Shown here piece after piece: positions 7,395 through 16,076 of a stretch of DNA of 64,000 nucleotides (position 1 is the first letter of the stretch; every line of letters begins with the position of its first letter). The position numbers and the translations under genes are program-made. Source of the stretch: Metabacillus litoralis (GTDB lineage: Bacteria; Bacillota; Bacilli; Bacillales; Bacillaceae); NCBI RefSeq assembly GCF_020524045.1, contig NZ_JAIVKL010000007.1, positions 124,001 through 188,000 of the forward strand. The letters are read 5' to 3'. The notes under the pieces are model-generated. The model was not told where the DNA came from and did no database searches. It saw nothing but the letters and a program-made list of their open reading frames with translations.

Positions 7395-8855
7395 CTAAAT
7401 GGAATCCTCTTTCTTTATATTTAAAAAGTCGTTTACTATATCAATGTATTCATCACGAGGGTAGCCTTTATATAATGTTGATGCTAACCTGACCGGATCA
7501 CCAAAGAAGTAACGTTCATACTGCGTTTGCCTCGTTCCAAAGCTACTCATCGTTAAATCCCATATCAATCTTAAAATCTTAGTTTTTGTTTCAGCATCAC
7601 AAGCTGTACCTTGATAATAAAGTTCAAGATCATTAAATAAGCAAGATTGAAAATCCTCTTCAGATGGAATCGAAACCAAGCCTCCTGCACCAATCAATTG
7701 CAAAATTTCTATCATTCTAGGATACAATTTTGGAAACATATTAACTGCTACATATAAAGAGTGGGTATGTGGAACCATAGTACCCCATTCATCTTCCTTA
7801 GCTAAAAGTTCAGCTCGATCTAACAGCGCCTTCAATGATTCTAATCCAATAATCATTTCACTGATTTTTTCTTGTATATGATGGTACTCTGAGAGATTTA
7901 ACAGTTTTACCATAGATTGCGCAAGCCCTAGAATAAATTCAGATTTAGTTATTTGACGTATTACTACTTGATGCAATGTATGCGCTGTGAAACTACTACG
8001 AGAAAACAGCTTCATTGCGATATCTTGACGATGATAAAAAAATACACGCTCCCATGGTACAAACACATTGTCAAAGATAATCATTGTATCAATTTCATGG
8101 AATCTTGAAGAAAGTGGATAGTTGAAAGTAGATTCTCCAAGATAATAGGATTCACGGCATATGAATTTTACCCCTTCTGCGTTACTTGGGATACTAACAC
8201 AAAATGATTGCTCTTGATCATGAATCTTGCCACCAGAAGGAAACAAGATGATTTCATCGGTCATTCCACCTTGTGTAGCTAAAAGTCTTGCTCCTTTAAT
8301 GAACACACCATCATGGTTTTTCTTTACAATTCTTGCTGCTATAGGTGGTTGAGTAGTTGATTCTTCATAAGAAATGGAGCGATTTATTTGAGGGTTAATA
8401 AAGCTATGTGTGAAAGACAGATCTTTTTCACGAGCAGTTTCATAAAGATTAATTAAGTTTTGAGTAAACTGTTCATCTTGATCAGATAAAATACTTGCTG
8501 ATGCAGTTAAAGTCATGATGACTGTGTTTAAGTAATCCGGGGTTCTTCCCATCATACCTGCTGTTTCCAATGCCCAAGTTTTCATCATATGTCTTCTCGC
8601 CTCTAAGTCTTCCTTTGTTCGAGGTTGTAAAAATGAAAGACCAACCCGATTATTTGTAATGGGTGAAATATAGGTCATTTTTTTTATTAAATCTGGCTTA
8701 AGTTGTAAGTCATATAATGATGCCTTTGTGATTAACGCACCTTTATATACAGGATGTTCACAAATATTATCTGTGATTTTTTGCCCTTTAATCCAAACAT
8801 TCGCTTTTAGATCTTTCATTCTAGCTAAGTACTGATCACCATTAATTGCAGGCAA
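7395..8855 (-). CDS. HpaB-family 4-hydroxyphenylacetate 3-monooxygenase-like flavoprotein
   Basis: A 486-aa protein of the HpaB/HpaH/YoaI oxygenase family, FADH2-dependent hydroxylases of aromatic acids that work with a separate flavin reductase. Visible signatures are GRTPDYLN (residues about 100-107), FTHSFINPQINRS, GVFIKGARLLATQGG, IDTMIIFDNVFVPWERVF and GAGGLVSIPSEEDF near the C-terminus. The frame extends 18 codons further upstream, but AAGGAG lies nine bases before the TTG at 8855, giving MPAINGDQYL as is usual for the family. No reductase gene is adjacent. A cre-like site lies upstream. Confidence 0.85.
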   Translation of the reverse strand: MPAINGDQYLARMKDLKANVWIKGQKITDNICEHPVYKGALITKASLYDLQLKPDLIKKMTYISPITNNRVGLSFLQPRTKEDLEARRHMMKTWALETAGMMGRTPDYLNTVIMTLTASASILSDQDEQFTQNLINLYETAREKDLSFTHSFINPQINRSISYEESTTQPPIAARIVKKNHDGVFIKGARLLATQGGMTDEIILFPSGGKIHDQEQSFCVSIPSNAEGVKFICRESYYLGESTFNYPLSSRFHEIDTMIIFDNVFVPWERVFFYHRQDIAMKLFSRSSFTAHTLHQVVIRQITKSEFILGLAQSMVKLLNLSEYHHIQEKISEMIIGLESLKALLDRAELLAKEDEWGTMVPHTHSLYVAVNMFPKLYPRMIEILQLIGAGGLVSIPSEEDFQSCLFNDLELYYQGTACDAETKTKILRLIWDLTMSSFGTRQTQYERYFFGDPVRLASTLYKGYPRDEYIDIVNDFLNIKKEDSI

Positions 8856-9020
8856 ATTCAACAACTCCTTACCTATTGAATACGTACTTACTATATGAAT
8901 TATGTTCAAAGTAGGTGCAGGATGACTTGATAAAAAAATCTTGTAAGAAATTGCTGAACGAAAGAAAGAGGAATTTCGATATATGGAAATGAATAATTAA
9001 TTAATATCATAAAAATATTA

Positions 9021-9036
9021 TTGGAAGCGCTTTCTA
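9021..9036. promoter_or_regulatory. cre-like (CcpA) operator
   Basis: TTGGAAGCGCTTTCTA fits WTGNAARCGNWWWCAW except near the last positions. It lies about 165 bp upstream of the HpaB-like start and about 65 bp upstream of the small membrane protein gene on the other strand, so either could be under catabolite control. Confidence 0.5.
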
Positions 9037-9102
9037 TATGTTTAATTTTGTGCACCAAGGCAAGAATATTGAAATGTTCATATTCGAAAGGTGTGATAAA
9101 TA

Positions 9103-9219
9103 ATGGTTGAAGAGAATTTCTTTAAAGGTATGTTATGGGCGTCACTATTAAGTATTCCATTATGGTTATCTTTTTTTGGATGGCTCAAACTAACAATAAC
9201 TTTTTTTAGTTATTTATAA
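9103..9219 (+). CDS. 38-aa single-span membrane peptide
   Basis: A short frame, MVEENFFKGMLWASLLSIPL... ending FFSYL, with one hydrophobic span (residues 10-37). GAAAGGTG lies ten bases before the ATG. Similar tiny one-span peptides occur across Bacillus. I do not recognise this one and cannot assign a function. The good SD, the even hydrophobicity and its position between divergent genes argue for expression. Confidence 0.5.
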   Translation: MVEENFFKGMLWASLLSIPLWLSFFGWLKLTITFFSYL

Positions 9220-9366
9220 AGCAAACGATCTAAGTTCAACATTTCGTGTATAGGACTTTGTACCCTAGATAATGAATATATTTCTAATAATAGTAAATTA
9301 TTGTGAAAAATATAGTAGAATAGATGAAGGATGAAAATATGATTCGTATTTTTGGGGGTCAAATAT

Positions 9367-10590
9367 ATGGAAGTGTTTGTTGCAAGACAACCTATTTTAA
9401 ATAGCAATGAAGAAGTTATAGCATATGAGCTTTTATATAGAGGCAGTAAAGAAAACGTTTTTCCAAATATTGATGGTGATCGAGCTACCACAGAAGTTAT
9501 TATTAATAGTTTTTTAAATATAGGAATGCAAGATTTATCTGAAGGAAAAAAGTGTTTTATTAACTTTACAGATGCCTTATTAAAATCAAAACTTCCTACT
9601 TTTTTTAATCCAAGTTCGATAGTGGTAGAAATTTTAGAAAATGTAGAAATCAATCAAGAACTAATTTCAACATGTAAAGAATTAAAACAATTGGGCTATA
9701 CAATTGCTTTAGATGACTTCAAAGTACAAGAATCTTCAAAATTACTACCTGCACTTTTAAACTATATTGATATTATTAAAGTTGATTTTATGCAATCTTC
9801 TCCACAAGAGATTCTGTCTCTTGTTAATAAATATAAAGCGTTAAATATAGAACTTCTCGCTGAAAAGCTAGAAACGAGAGAAGAATTTATTTATGCCAGG
9901 AAAATTGGCTATACGTTGTTTCAAGGGTACTTTTTTAGTAAACCGATCATCATTTCAAGTCATGATGTACCAATGTATTTAAAAACTTATTATCATATTT
10001 TAGGTGAAATTTCAAAAACAGATCCTAATATTGATGTGATTTCTTCAAATATAGAACATGATATTTCATTATCTTACAAGTTGCTAAAGCTAATTAACTC
10101 GCCAGCATTTCGTCCTATCAATAAAATTAAATCTATTAAACAAGCAATTGTATTACTAGGATTAAATGAATTGAAAAAATGGATATATGTTCTTTCATTG
10201 AAAAATATAAAAAATGTGAACGACTCTACAATGGAAGAAGTAATTAAAATGTCGTTAGTACGTGCAAAATTATGTGAGCATTTTGCCAATCACATCGGTA
10301 TCAAACCAACTGCTCCTTATATGTTAACAGGATTATTTTCTTTAATAGATACACTACTTCATAAAGATCTACAGGATGTGTTAAATGAACTACCGTTGTC
10401 AGAAGAAATTCAGGATGCTCTTTTAGGAAAAGATAATGACCTTAACAAGATACTGTCATGGTCATTGCAAGTTGAACAATCCGATTGGGAGCTAGATGGA
10501 ATAAACTTATCTAAAGAAGAGATTAATAGTTATTACGTTAGTGCCATTGATTGGGCTGTACAATTAATGAAATTTGATGATAATCAATAA
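9367..10590 (+). CDS. pdeH: c-di-GMP phosphodiesterase PdeH (EAL-HDOD)
   Basis: A 407-aa cytoplasmic protein (YuxH/PdeH). Residues 1-200 are an EAL domain: VEILENVE in place of EAL, LDDFKVQESS for the DDF(G) motif, IIKVDF, ELLAEKLET and FQGYFFSKP. Residues 205-395 are an HDOD domain (LSYKLLKLINSPAFRPINKIKSIKQAIVLLG). It hydrolyses c-di-GMP and so favours motility over sessile growth in B. subtilis. The start ATG follows GGGGGTC; upstream in-frame TTG has no SD. It is the only EAL protein in the window and the natural opponent of the GGDEF enzyme at 46231. In B. subtilis it is also close to degQ. Confidence 0.88.
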   Translation: MEVFVARQPILNSNEEVIAYELLYRGSKENVFPNIDGDRATTEVIINSFLNIGMQDLSEGKKCFINFTDALLKSKLPTFFNPSSIVVEILENVEINQELISTCKELKQLGYTIALDDFKVQESSKLLPALLNYIDIIKVDFMQSSPQEILSLVNKYKALNIELLAEKLETREEFIYARKIGYTLFQGYFFSKPIIISSHDVPMYLKTYYHILGEISKTDPNIDVISSNIEHDISLSYKLLKLINSPAFRPINKIKSIKQAIVLLGLNELKKWIYVLSLKNIKNVNDSTMEEVIKMSLVRAKLCEHFANHIGIKPTAPYMLTGLFSLIDTLLHKDLQDVLNELPLSEEIQDALLGKDNDLNKILSWSLQVEQSDWELDGINLSKEEINSYYVSAIDWAVQLMKFDDNQ

Positions 10591-10800
10591 ATAAAAACTA
10601 ATGTGGACAATGAAATGTTTTTGAAATACTTTATTTTTAGCTATTTGAATTGGTAATTGATCAAGTGATTTAATAAAATACAATTTTTACAAAAGAGATA
10701 TCAAAATAAAAAGGATATGATTAACTTTTGTAGAATGGTATAAACATAATCACACTTCATTGTATTAACTTCGATTTGAACTAAAGGAGGTTTTTACTCA

Positions 10801-11025
10801 ATGGTAGGGCAACCAACTTTTTTTGTATTAGATGATAAAATGGTTGCAGTATTTTCGGTGTTGCAAAATAATTGCGAAGTGAAAATGGAATGTTTGTTTT
10901 CTAAAACAGGAATTGAGGATTACACCTTAGAGTATAAAGGACCTTTAGAAAGAAAATCAGAGTTAATTAATTTAGCAAAAGTAAAAGCACAAAGTATTTT
11001 TAAAGAAAATGTTTTTTCAGTTTAA
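10801..11025 (+). CDS. 74-aa hypothetical protein between pdeH and degQ
   Basis: MVGQPTFFVLDDKMVAVFSVLQNNCEVKMECLFSK...: about six beta strands, then a basic amphipathic helix (RKSELINLAKVKAQSIF). There are two cysteines and no membrane segment. AAAGGAGG lies ten bases before the ATG, and a strong terminator follows. It takes the place of yuzC in B. subtilis but is shorter, and I do not recognise it. Function unknown. Confidence 0.65.
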   Translation: MVGQPTFFVLDDKMVAVFSVLQNNCEVKMECLFSKTGIEDYTLEYKGPLERKSELINLAKVKAQSIFKENVFSV

Positions 11026-11035
11026 TTTCTTGAGG

Positions 11036-11072
11036 AGAGACTAACACAATTGATGTTTAGTCTCTTTTTTTT
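11036..11072 (+). terminator. Terminator after the 74-aa protein gene
   Basis: AGAGACTAA pairs with TTAGTCTCT and is followed by seven or more T. Confidence 0.9.
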
Positions 11073-11236
11073 AGGGAAATACAAACAAAATGTTTTTTTT
11101 AGTTATTTCCTAAACTGCCCTCAAAAAATTGAGCATGTATTCGTATCCTTTTAAAGTCTTAGTGTTTTCCAATTATTACATAATAGATGTTTGAAATGTA
11201 GTGGTTACCTATACACAAAATATATATTTTGGACTA

Positions 11237-11314
11237 TTGCGTTTCGCTTGCGGTATCACGCATTGAGTATTACGAATTATTTTCGGTGAAAATCGACCTG
11301 ATATAGCGTAGTAT
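11237..11314 (+). promoter_or_regulatory. ComA-activated degQ promoter
   Basis: TTGCGG-TATC-ACGCAT at 11248-11263 matches the ComA dyad TTGCGG-N4-CCGCAA in ten of twelve positions, and a further TTGCGT lies at 11237-11242. TAGTAT at 11309-11314 is a plausible -10. That places the dyad centre at about -65, the spacing known for ComA-dependent promoters. It fits quorum control of degQ by the comQXPA genes next door. Confidence 0.75.
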
Positions 11315-11387
11315 TTAACTATAGAGAACTAACATGTGAAAGTTGGCCATGCATTCGCGCTTACCAACAGTTAAGGAGGGTGAAATA

Positions 11388-11528
11388 GTGGATCAGCAAA
11401 AAATTGAAGAAATGACAAAGCTGCTACTTCAGATCGAGAAAGAACTAAAAGAAACGAAAGAGTCTCTTCTATCTATTAACGAAAGTATTGATAAATACGA
11501 TAAATATGGATTTTTAAATGTATCATAA
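11388..11528 (+). CDS. degQ: Degradation enzyme regulator DegQ
   Basis: The GTG at 11388 follows AAGGAGGGTGAAATA and opens a 46-aa peptide (DQQKIEEMTKLLLQIEKEL..., ...SINESIDKYDKYGFLNVS). It has the same length and helical pattern as B. subtilis DegQ, including IKET/LKET, S(L)xxINxSID and DKY. DegQ stimulates phosphotransfer from DegS to DegU and so promotes extracellular enzyme, surfactant and polyglutamate production. A longer in-frame ATG at 11343 gives an N-terminus that does not fit the family. It lies upstream of comQ, with a ComA box before it and a terminator after it. Confidence 0.9.
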   Translation: MDQQKIEEMTKLLLQIEKELKETKESLLSINESIDKYDKYGFLNVS

Positions 11529-11531
11529 AGA

Positions 11532-11558
11532 ACTTAGCGATTAGCTAAGTTTTTTTTA
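11532..11558 (+). terminator. Terminator of degQ
   Basis: ACTTAGC and GCTAAGT pair around a 5-base loop, followed by a run of T. It separates degQ from comQ transcription. Confidence 0.85.
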
Positions 11559-11675
11559 GAATTAACATTGACATATATTGGTGTTTTAGGTGAAAATATA
11601 ATAGATTAGTTGTATCATGTATACTTTTGCTACTAAACTAATTAGTAATATAGTAATATATATATAGCAAAAGGG

Positions 11676-12602
11676 GTGGGTGGTATAGAGAAAATTGAGT
11701 CCGGTAGGATTAAGGAAAGTATGTTTAATTTAATTACTACTCAGATAAAACATGATGGACTTAAAAGCTTATTCATATCTTTCTTACAAAATAAAAAAGA
11801 ATTGAATTTTGCTAAACTCACAATGATACATCACCAAATCTATGATCGGAAGAATCCAGAAATACTCAAACTGGCTGCTGCAGTTGAACTCTTAATATTA
11901 TCTTTTGATATACTAGACGATCTAGAAGATTTAGATAATATGGAAGAGCCGTGGATGAAGATGGACCATTCAATCGCCTTAAATGCTGCAACAACATTGT
12001 ATACGTTAAGTCAACAATCAGTGTTAGCACTGTCTTCTCCATATAAACATCAAATTCTTGCTTCGCTGCTAAAGTACTCTTTGCAAGCTATGGAGGGACA
12101 GCATGATGATTTGGAGAATAGGATTTCTACTGAGGAAGAATGCCTACAGGTGATGAAAATGAAATCTGGATCGTTAATTGCGTTAGCATCAGTATGTGGT
12201 ATGCAACTAGCGGGAGAAGAAGAGTCATTAGTTGAAGAGTACGCATACCAAATTGGTATTGCTGCACAAACAGATAATGACTTTAGAGACTTATTCAATC
12301 CATTAAAAAATGACATCAAAATTCAAAAGCAATCATTAGCATTTCTTTATTTACAAAGAAAATATAATGAAGACGCCATTGATTTGTTGGATTTTTATCA
12401 AAGTGGAAAAGAAATACTAGATGAGTTTGGAAGTATTGAAAATTATAAACAAAAGCTTTTAGATTCTGGAGTTATGCAATACTTAAATGTAGTTAAGCAA
12501 ATAGCTCTAAACAGAGCTTCAAGAATGATAGATAATTTAAATATAAAAAATGAATATAAAGATTTTGTTAAATCGAATTTAATTACAAATAAAACGAAAT
12601 AA
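11676..12602 (+). CDS. comQ: ComX isoprenyltransferase ComQ
   Basis: A polyprenyl-synthase-fold enzyme that attaches an isoprenoid to the tryptophan of the ComX precursor and is needed for its processing. The first aspartate-rich motif is DILDDLEDLD (residues 78-87) and the second site is QTDNDFRDL (about 209-217); EGQHDDLENR lies between. The start is uncertain. The GTG at 11676 sits inside the SD-like AAGGGGTGG. The ATG at 11721, with AAGGA before it, gives a 293-aa protein whose DDLED position matches B. subtilis ComQ (about 70). The N-terminal half is expected to vary with pherotype. comX begins 16 bases after its stop codon. Confidence 0.88.
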   Translation: MGGIEKIESGRIKESMFNLITTQIKHDGLKSLFISFLQNKKELNFAKLTMIHHQIYDRKNPEILKLAAAVELLILSFDILDDLEDLDNMEEPWMKMDHSIALNAATTLYTLSQQSVLALSSPYKHQILASLLKYSLQAMEGQHDDLENRISTEEECLQVMKMKSGSLIALASVCGMQLAGEEESLVEEYAYQIGIAAQTDNDFRDLFNPLKNDIKIQKQSLAFLYLQRKYNEDAIDLLDFYQSGKEILDEFGSIENYKQKLLDSGVMQYLNVVKQIALNRASRMIDNLNIKNEYKDFVKSNLITNKTK

Positions 12603-12618
12603 TAGGGAGAGATCGTGT

Positions 12619-12777
12619 ATGCAGGAAATCGTAAACTTTTTAATTGAAAATCCAGAGGTTTTAGAAAAAGTAGTTAATGGACAAGCTAGCTTACTTGGTG
12701 TGGATATTGAGGATGTTTTAGGATTAGTTGAAGGAATCGTTGGCTCAGGAAAGTTATTTAGTACTTATTGGATCTAA
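12619..12777 (+). CDS. comX: Quorum-sensing pheromone precursor ComX
   Basis: A 52-aa precursor beginning MQEIVNFLIENPEVLEKV and ending GSGKLFSTYWI. The start (MQ[ED][IL][IV]N[FY]) matches the conserved ComX leader. Trp51, next to the last residue, is the expected isoprenylation site. The mature peptide is probably the last 5-10 residues; the cleavage point is not evident. The SD is GGGAGAGA. It is placed exactly between comQ and comP. Its C-terminus differs from the B. subtilis pheromone I know, so this is probably a distinct pherotype. Confidence 0.9.
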   Translation: MQEIVNFLIENPEVLEKVVNGQASLLGVDIEDVLGLVEGIVGSGKLFSTYWI

Positions 12778-12796
12778 ATATTGAAAGGTGTATGTA

Positions 12797-15094
12797 ATGC
12801 GAGGTAATAATAAAAGAATTTACCAAGTAATTGTATTCATTAGTATTATTCTAACAATTTATATTACTTTTATTAATATTAAATATCCTTATGTTGGAGT
12901 AAACTTGAATATAAATAAGGAAAATGAAGTAATAGTTACCAACTTAGAGCCAAAATCATGGGCTGAAAAAAAAGGTATTAAGGTTGGAGACGTCCTTGTA
13001 AAGGTAAATGGGGGAGATCCATTTGAGCACAAACCAATTATCAAATATGAGGTCTTAGAACAGGTTAATAATTTCACTCTTATTAGAGATGGAGTTGAAA
13101 AGGACTATAAGGTGTATACAGCTATACTTAGTACACAAAGTCTTTTTATAATTATAATTCCATTCACTGTGCTTAGTTTATGTATATTCTGTAGTTATTA
13201 TATTTATAGGTCTAATAAAAATGTTAATTTAAAATCAGCCAACTTGTTGAACTTGTTTTTATTAATTATTGCTTTGGCATATATAAGTGCTACAGGCTCA
13301 TCAAGAGGCGATGAACTTAGTAGATTTATTAATCTATTTTTATTTGTTCTAGTTCCTGTGAGTTACTTACATTTCCTTTATCAATATTTCATTGAATTAG
13401 GGAAAAAAATTTTTAGTTCAAATTATATTATATTTGGATATGTACTTGTAACTATAAATGTACTTGTTGAAATTTTTCAAAAGTTTATTGATTTTAGTTT
13501 TCAAATTAATAAATCAATAAATCTAGTCTCATTTTTCGTAATGCTTATAATGACTTTTATCTTAAAATTATCTGCATTGAAGAAAATTAAATATTCTGAA
13601 CAGTCATATATAATAAAAGTATTAATAGTAACAAATATTTTAGCTTTTACTCCATTTCTAATATTTTATGTTCTACCTTATTTGATTTTCCAAAGGTATA
13701 TTTTTCCACCAACTTTTCTAGCTGCTTTTCTATTATTAATACCTTTTTCTTTAGTTTATCAATTTTTGGCTACAAAAATTTATGATATTGAATTCATGTT
13801 GGGGAGAATTAGATATTATTCCTTATTAGCAATTATCCCAACTTTTATTCTTGTAGGTTCTATGCTTAATTTGAAAGAGAATAATCCTGACTTTTATCAG
13901 ATAAAACTCTCAATAATAATATATTTAATCTTAATTTTAATTTTCTACATCAAAGAAATCTTTGACTATCGCTTCAGACTGAAGAGATTTTCTGAGAAAT
14001 ATAATTACCAGGATAGTATATTTAAATATACACAAAGTATTCGCAAGGCAAGTACTTTGGAGCAGGTTGTTTCGGAGCTTAAGCAGGTAATTACAGATGT
14101 GCTGATTGTTAGTAAAGCTTACTTTATTGAGGTGGATAAGGAAAAAAATATTTCAGCTGTTGATCCACATGCAAAGAATTCAGATTATGGCCAGTATGTT
14201 AATGAAATTAAGGATGTTTCGAATGAAATAGGGAAAATTATTGAGGTTGATAAAGGATTTATAATTAACATCGGTGAAACAGATGATAAAAGCTATGTTC
14301 TGTTGTGCTTATCAATATTAAATACACCTATTTTAACAAGAGATGAAATTTCTTGGCTAAAGACATTGTCCTTTTATACAAATGTATCCTTGGAGAACTT
14401 TCTGAAGATCGATGAACTGATCCAGCATCTGCAGAAGGTTGAAACAGAAGGTCAGAATCCTGGTTGGTTAACAAAATTGTTATTCTCAATCGAAGAAAAA
14501 CAAAGATCGAATTTAGCGAAAGACCTTCATGATTCAGTTTTGCAGGATTTGGTATCGCTAAAGAGACAGTGTGAAATGGCTTTGGTTGAAGTTGATATGG
14601 ATTCCGATAAATTGAAAACACAATTGCAAGAAATGAATAGTAATATGACCAAAATTATTAAAACAACAAGGGAAACTTGCCAAGAATTACGCCCGCAGTT
14701 GCTTTATGATTTAGGTTTAGTGAAAGCTCTAAATAAACTAGTGATGCAGTATCAAGATATCGTAGATTTCGATATTCGTTTAAATACAGGAAATTTTACG
14801 ATGAATTTGGATATTGATACACAATTAAATATTTATCGAATTATTCAAGAGCTTTTAACTAATGCACAAAAGCATTCAAAAGCTTCTAGTGTATTAATTA
14901 TTTTAGTTTGTATTAAAGATAAAATTGTTTTACATTATGAAGATAACGGGATTGGCTTTGAGTATAAAGATATGTATGATCAATCTGAAAGCATGGGTCT
15001 CTCAGGTATTAGTGAGCGAGTAAAGGCGCTTAAGGGAACAATTAATATTGAAACTTCAATAGACGATGGATTAAAAATAGATGTAGAAATATAG
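12797..15094 (+). CDS. comP: Pheromone sensor histidine kinase ComP
   Basis: A 765-aa membrane kinase that senses ComX and phosphorylates ComA. Residues 10-28 are a membrane segment. Residues 30-105 are a PDZ-like extracytoplasmic domain (VTNLEPKSWAEKKGIKVGDVLVKVNG). Residues 115-390 hold about seven more membrane segments. A GAF-like linker follows. HisKA_3 is at about 565-640 with the phospho-acceptor His578 in AKDLHDSVLQDL. The HATPase domain runs to the end (RIIQELLTNAQKH, YEDNGIGFE, MGLSGISERVKAL). The start is ATG 12797, six bases after AAAGGTG. The kinase core closely matches B. subtilis ComP while the membrane part diverges, as expected of a pherotype receptor. Confidence 0.92.
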   Translation: MRGNNKRIYQVIVFISIILTIYITFINIKYPYVGVNLNINKENEVIVTNLEPKSWAEKKGIKVGDVLVKVNGGDPFEHKPIIKYEVLEQVNNFTLIRDGVEKDYKVYTAILSTQSLFIIIIPFTVLSLCIFCSYYIYRSNKNVNLKSANLLNLFLLIIALAYISATGSSRGDELSRFINLFLFVLVPVSYLHFLYQYFIELGKKIFSSNYIIFGYVLVTINVLVEIFQKFIDFSFQINKSINLVSFFVMLIMTFILKLSALKKIKYSEQSYIIKVLIVTNILAFTPFLIFYVLPYLIFQRYIFPPTFLAAFLLLIPFSLVYQFLATKIYDIEFMLGRIRYYSLLAIIPTFILVGSMLNLKENNPDFYQIKLSIIIYLILILIFYIKEIFDYRFRLKRFSEKYNYQDSIFKYTQSIRKASTLEQVVSELKQVITDVLIVSKAYFIEVDKEKNISAVDPHAKNSDYGQYVNEIKDVSNEIGKIIEVDKGFIINIGETDDKSYVLLCLSILNTPILTRDEISWLKTLSFYTNVSLENFLKIDELIQHLQKVETEGQNPGWLTKLLFSIEEKQRSNLAKDLHDSVLQDLVSLKRQCEMALVEVDMDSDKLKTQLQEMNSNMTKIIKTTRETCQELRPQLLYDLGLVKALNKLVMQYQDIVDFDIRLNTGNFTMNLDIDTQLNIYRIIQELLTNAQKHSKASSVLIILVCIKDKIVLHYEDNGIGFEYKDMYDQSESMGLSGISERVKALKGTINIETSIDDGLKIDVEI

Positions 15095-15121
15095 ACTTGG
15101 CATATGCCAGGTCTCTTTTTT
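15094..15121 (+). terminator. Hairpin terminator directly after comP
   Basis: GACTTGGCA and TGCCAGGTC form an almost perfect palindrome starting in the comP stop codon, followed by CTCTTTTTTAC. It should reduce read-through into comA. Confidence 0.7.
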
Positions 15122-15169
15122 ACAAAGGTAAGAAATTTTGCATATGATTACTTTGTCAAAATTCATCTG

Positions 15170-15290
15170 TTATTGGCTCTAGGTCACATTCAAAAAAGAA
15201 TAAAAGGTAATGAGCACCATCTATTCTTAAAGCCTTATGTTTGTCAACTAAGCCTTTAAGCCTTGCGCTTTTTAACAAGAAATGAATAAA
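15170..15290. repeat. Degenerate D-type repeat between comP and comA
   Basis: CTCTAGGTCACATTC... AAGGTAATGAGCACCATCTATTC...GCCTTATG...AAGCCTTGCGCTTTTT follows the layout of the D repeat at 39986-40105 (GAAGGTAAAGAGCACCTTCTATTCC...CGCCTTATG...AAGGCGCTTCCGCTTTT) with many substitutions. It explains the unusual 206-bp gap between comP and comA. Confidence 0.5.
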
Positions 15291-15300
15291 GGGTGAAAAA

Positions 15301-15942
15301 ATGATACATATATTAGTGGTAGATGATCATCCAGCGGTACGAGAAGGAACAAAAGCCATTCTAGAGGCTGAGGCTGGAGTACAGGTGGAATGTTTAAATC
15401 CACCATATACAGTTGAAGAAATGAAAAACGTAAACTTTACGCCCTTTGATGTGATCCTAATGGATTTGAACTTAGGAGAAATCAATGGAATGGAGATATC
15501 TGCAGCAATCTTAAGTCATAATCCTTCTTGTAAGATCATTCTATATACAGGTTATGATGTAGAGGATTATTTTGAGGAAGCACTGAGAATTGGTATTTTA
15601 GGAGCTGTGAGCAAAACGGAGTCAAAGGAGAAGCTTCTAGATCATATAAGACATGCTATTGATGGTGAAATCGTTGTTCCATATCAATACTTTAAAAGAT
15701 TACTTCTTGAACAACGAACAAATACTGTAGAAGCCGATTTAAATAATCAATTATTTAATGAAAGAGAAAAAGCCATTTTACAAGAAGTAGAGAAAGGGCT
15801 GACTAATCAGGAAATAGCAGATTATCTTCATCTTAGTAAAAGAAGTATTGAATATAGTTTAACATCTATCTTTACAAAATTAGATGTTAGCAGTCGAACT
15901 GAAGCGGTTCTTATAGCAAAAGCAAAAGGGATTATTGATTAA
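15301..15942 (+). CDS. comA: Competence response regulator ComA
   Basis: A 213-aa NarL/LuxR-type response regulator phosphorylated by ComP. The receiver covers residues 1-120, with acidic pocket Asp8-Asp9, phospho-acceptor Asp55 (VILMDLN), Thr83 (ILYTGY) and Lys104 (AVSKTES). The LuxR helix-turn-helix covers about 147-208 (LFNEREKAILQEVEKGLTNQEIADYLHLSKRSIEYSLTSIFTKLDV). It should activate degQ through the ComA box at 11248. AAAGGGTG lies five bases before the ATG. It is separated from comP by a terminator-like hairpin and a repeat, so it may need its own promoter. Confidence 0.93.
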   Translation: MIHILVVDDHPAVREGTKAILEAEAGVQVECLNPPYTVEEMKNVNFTPFDVILMDLNLGEINGMEISAAILSHNPSCKIILYTGYDVEDYFEEALRIGILGAVSKTESKEKLLDHIRHAIDGEIVVPYQYFKRLLLEQRTNTVEADLNNQLFNEREKAILQEVEKGLTNQEIADYLHLSKRSIEYSLTSIFTKLDVSSRTEAVLIAKAKGIID

Positions 15943-16076
15943 GTAAATTAAGCTGCACTATATTAATTTACAAAATTTATACAATTTCTCAATACTGCCA
16001 TGATGTTCATCGTATATGATGTCTTTTATATCCTTTTTTTTCTGGAAGGAATTCCAAAAAAGATTAGGGGGTTATA

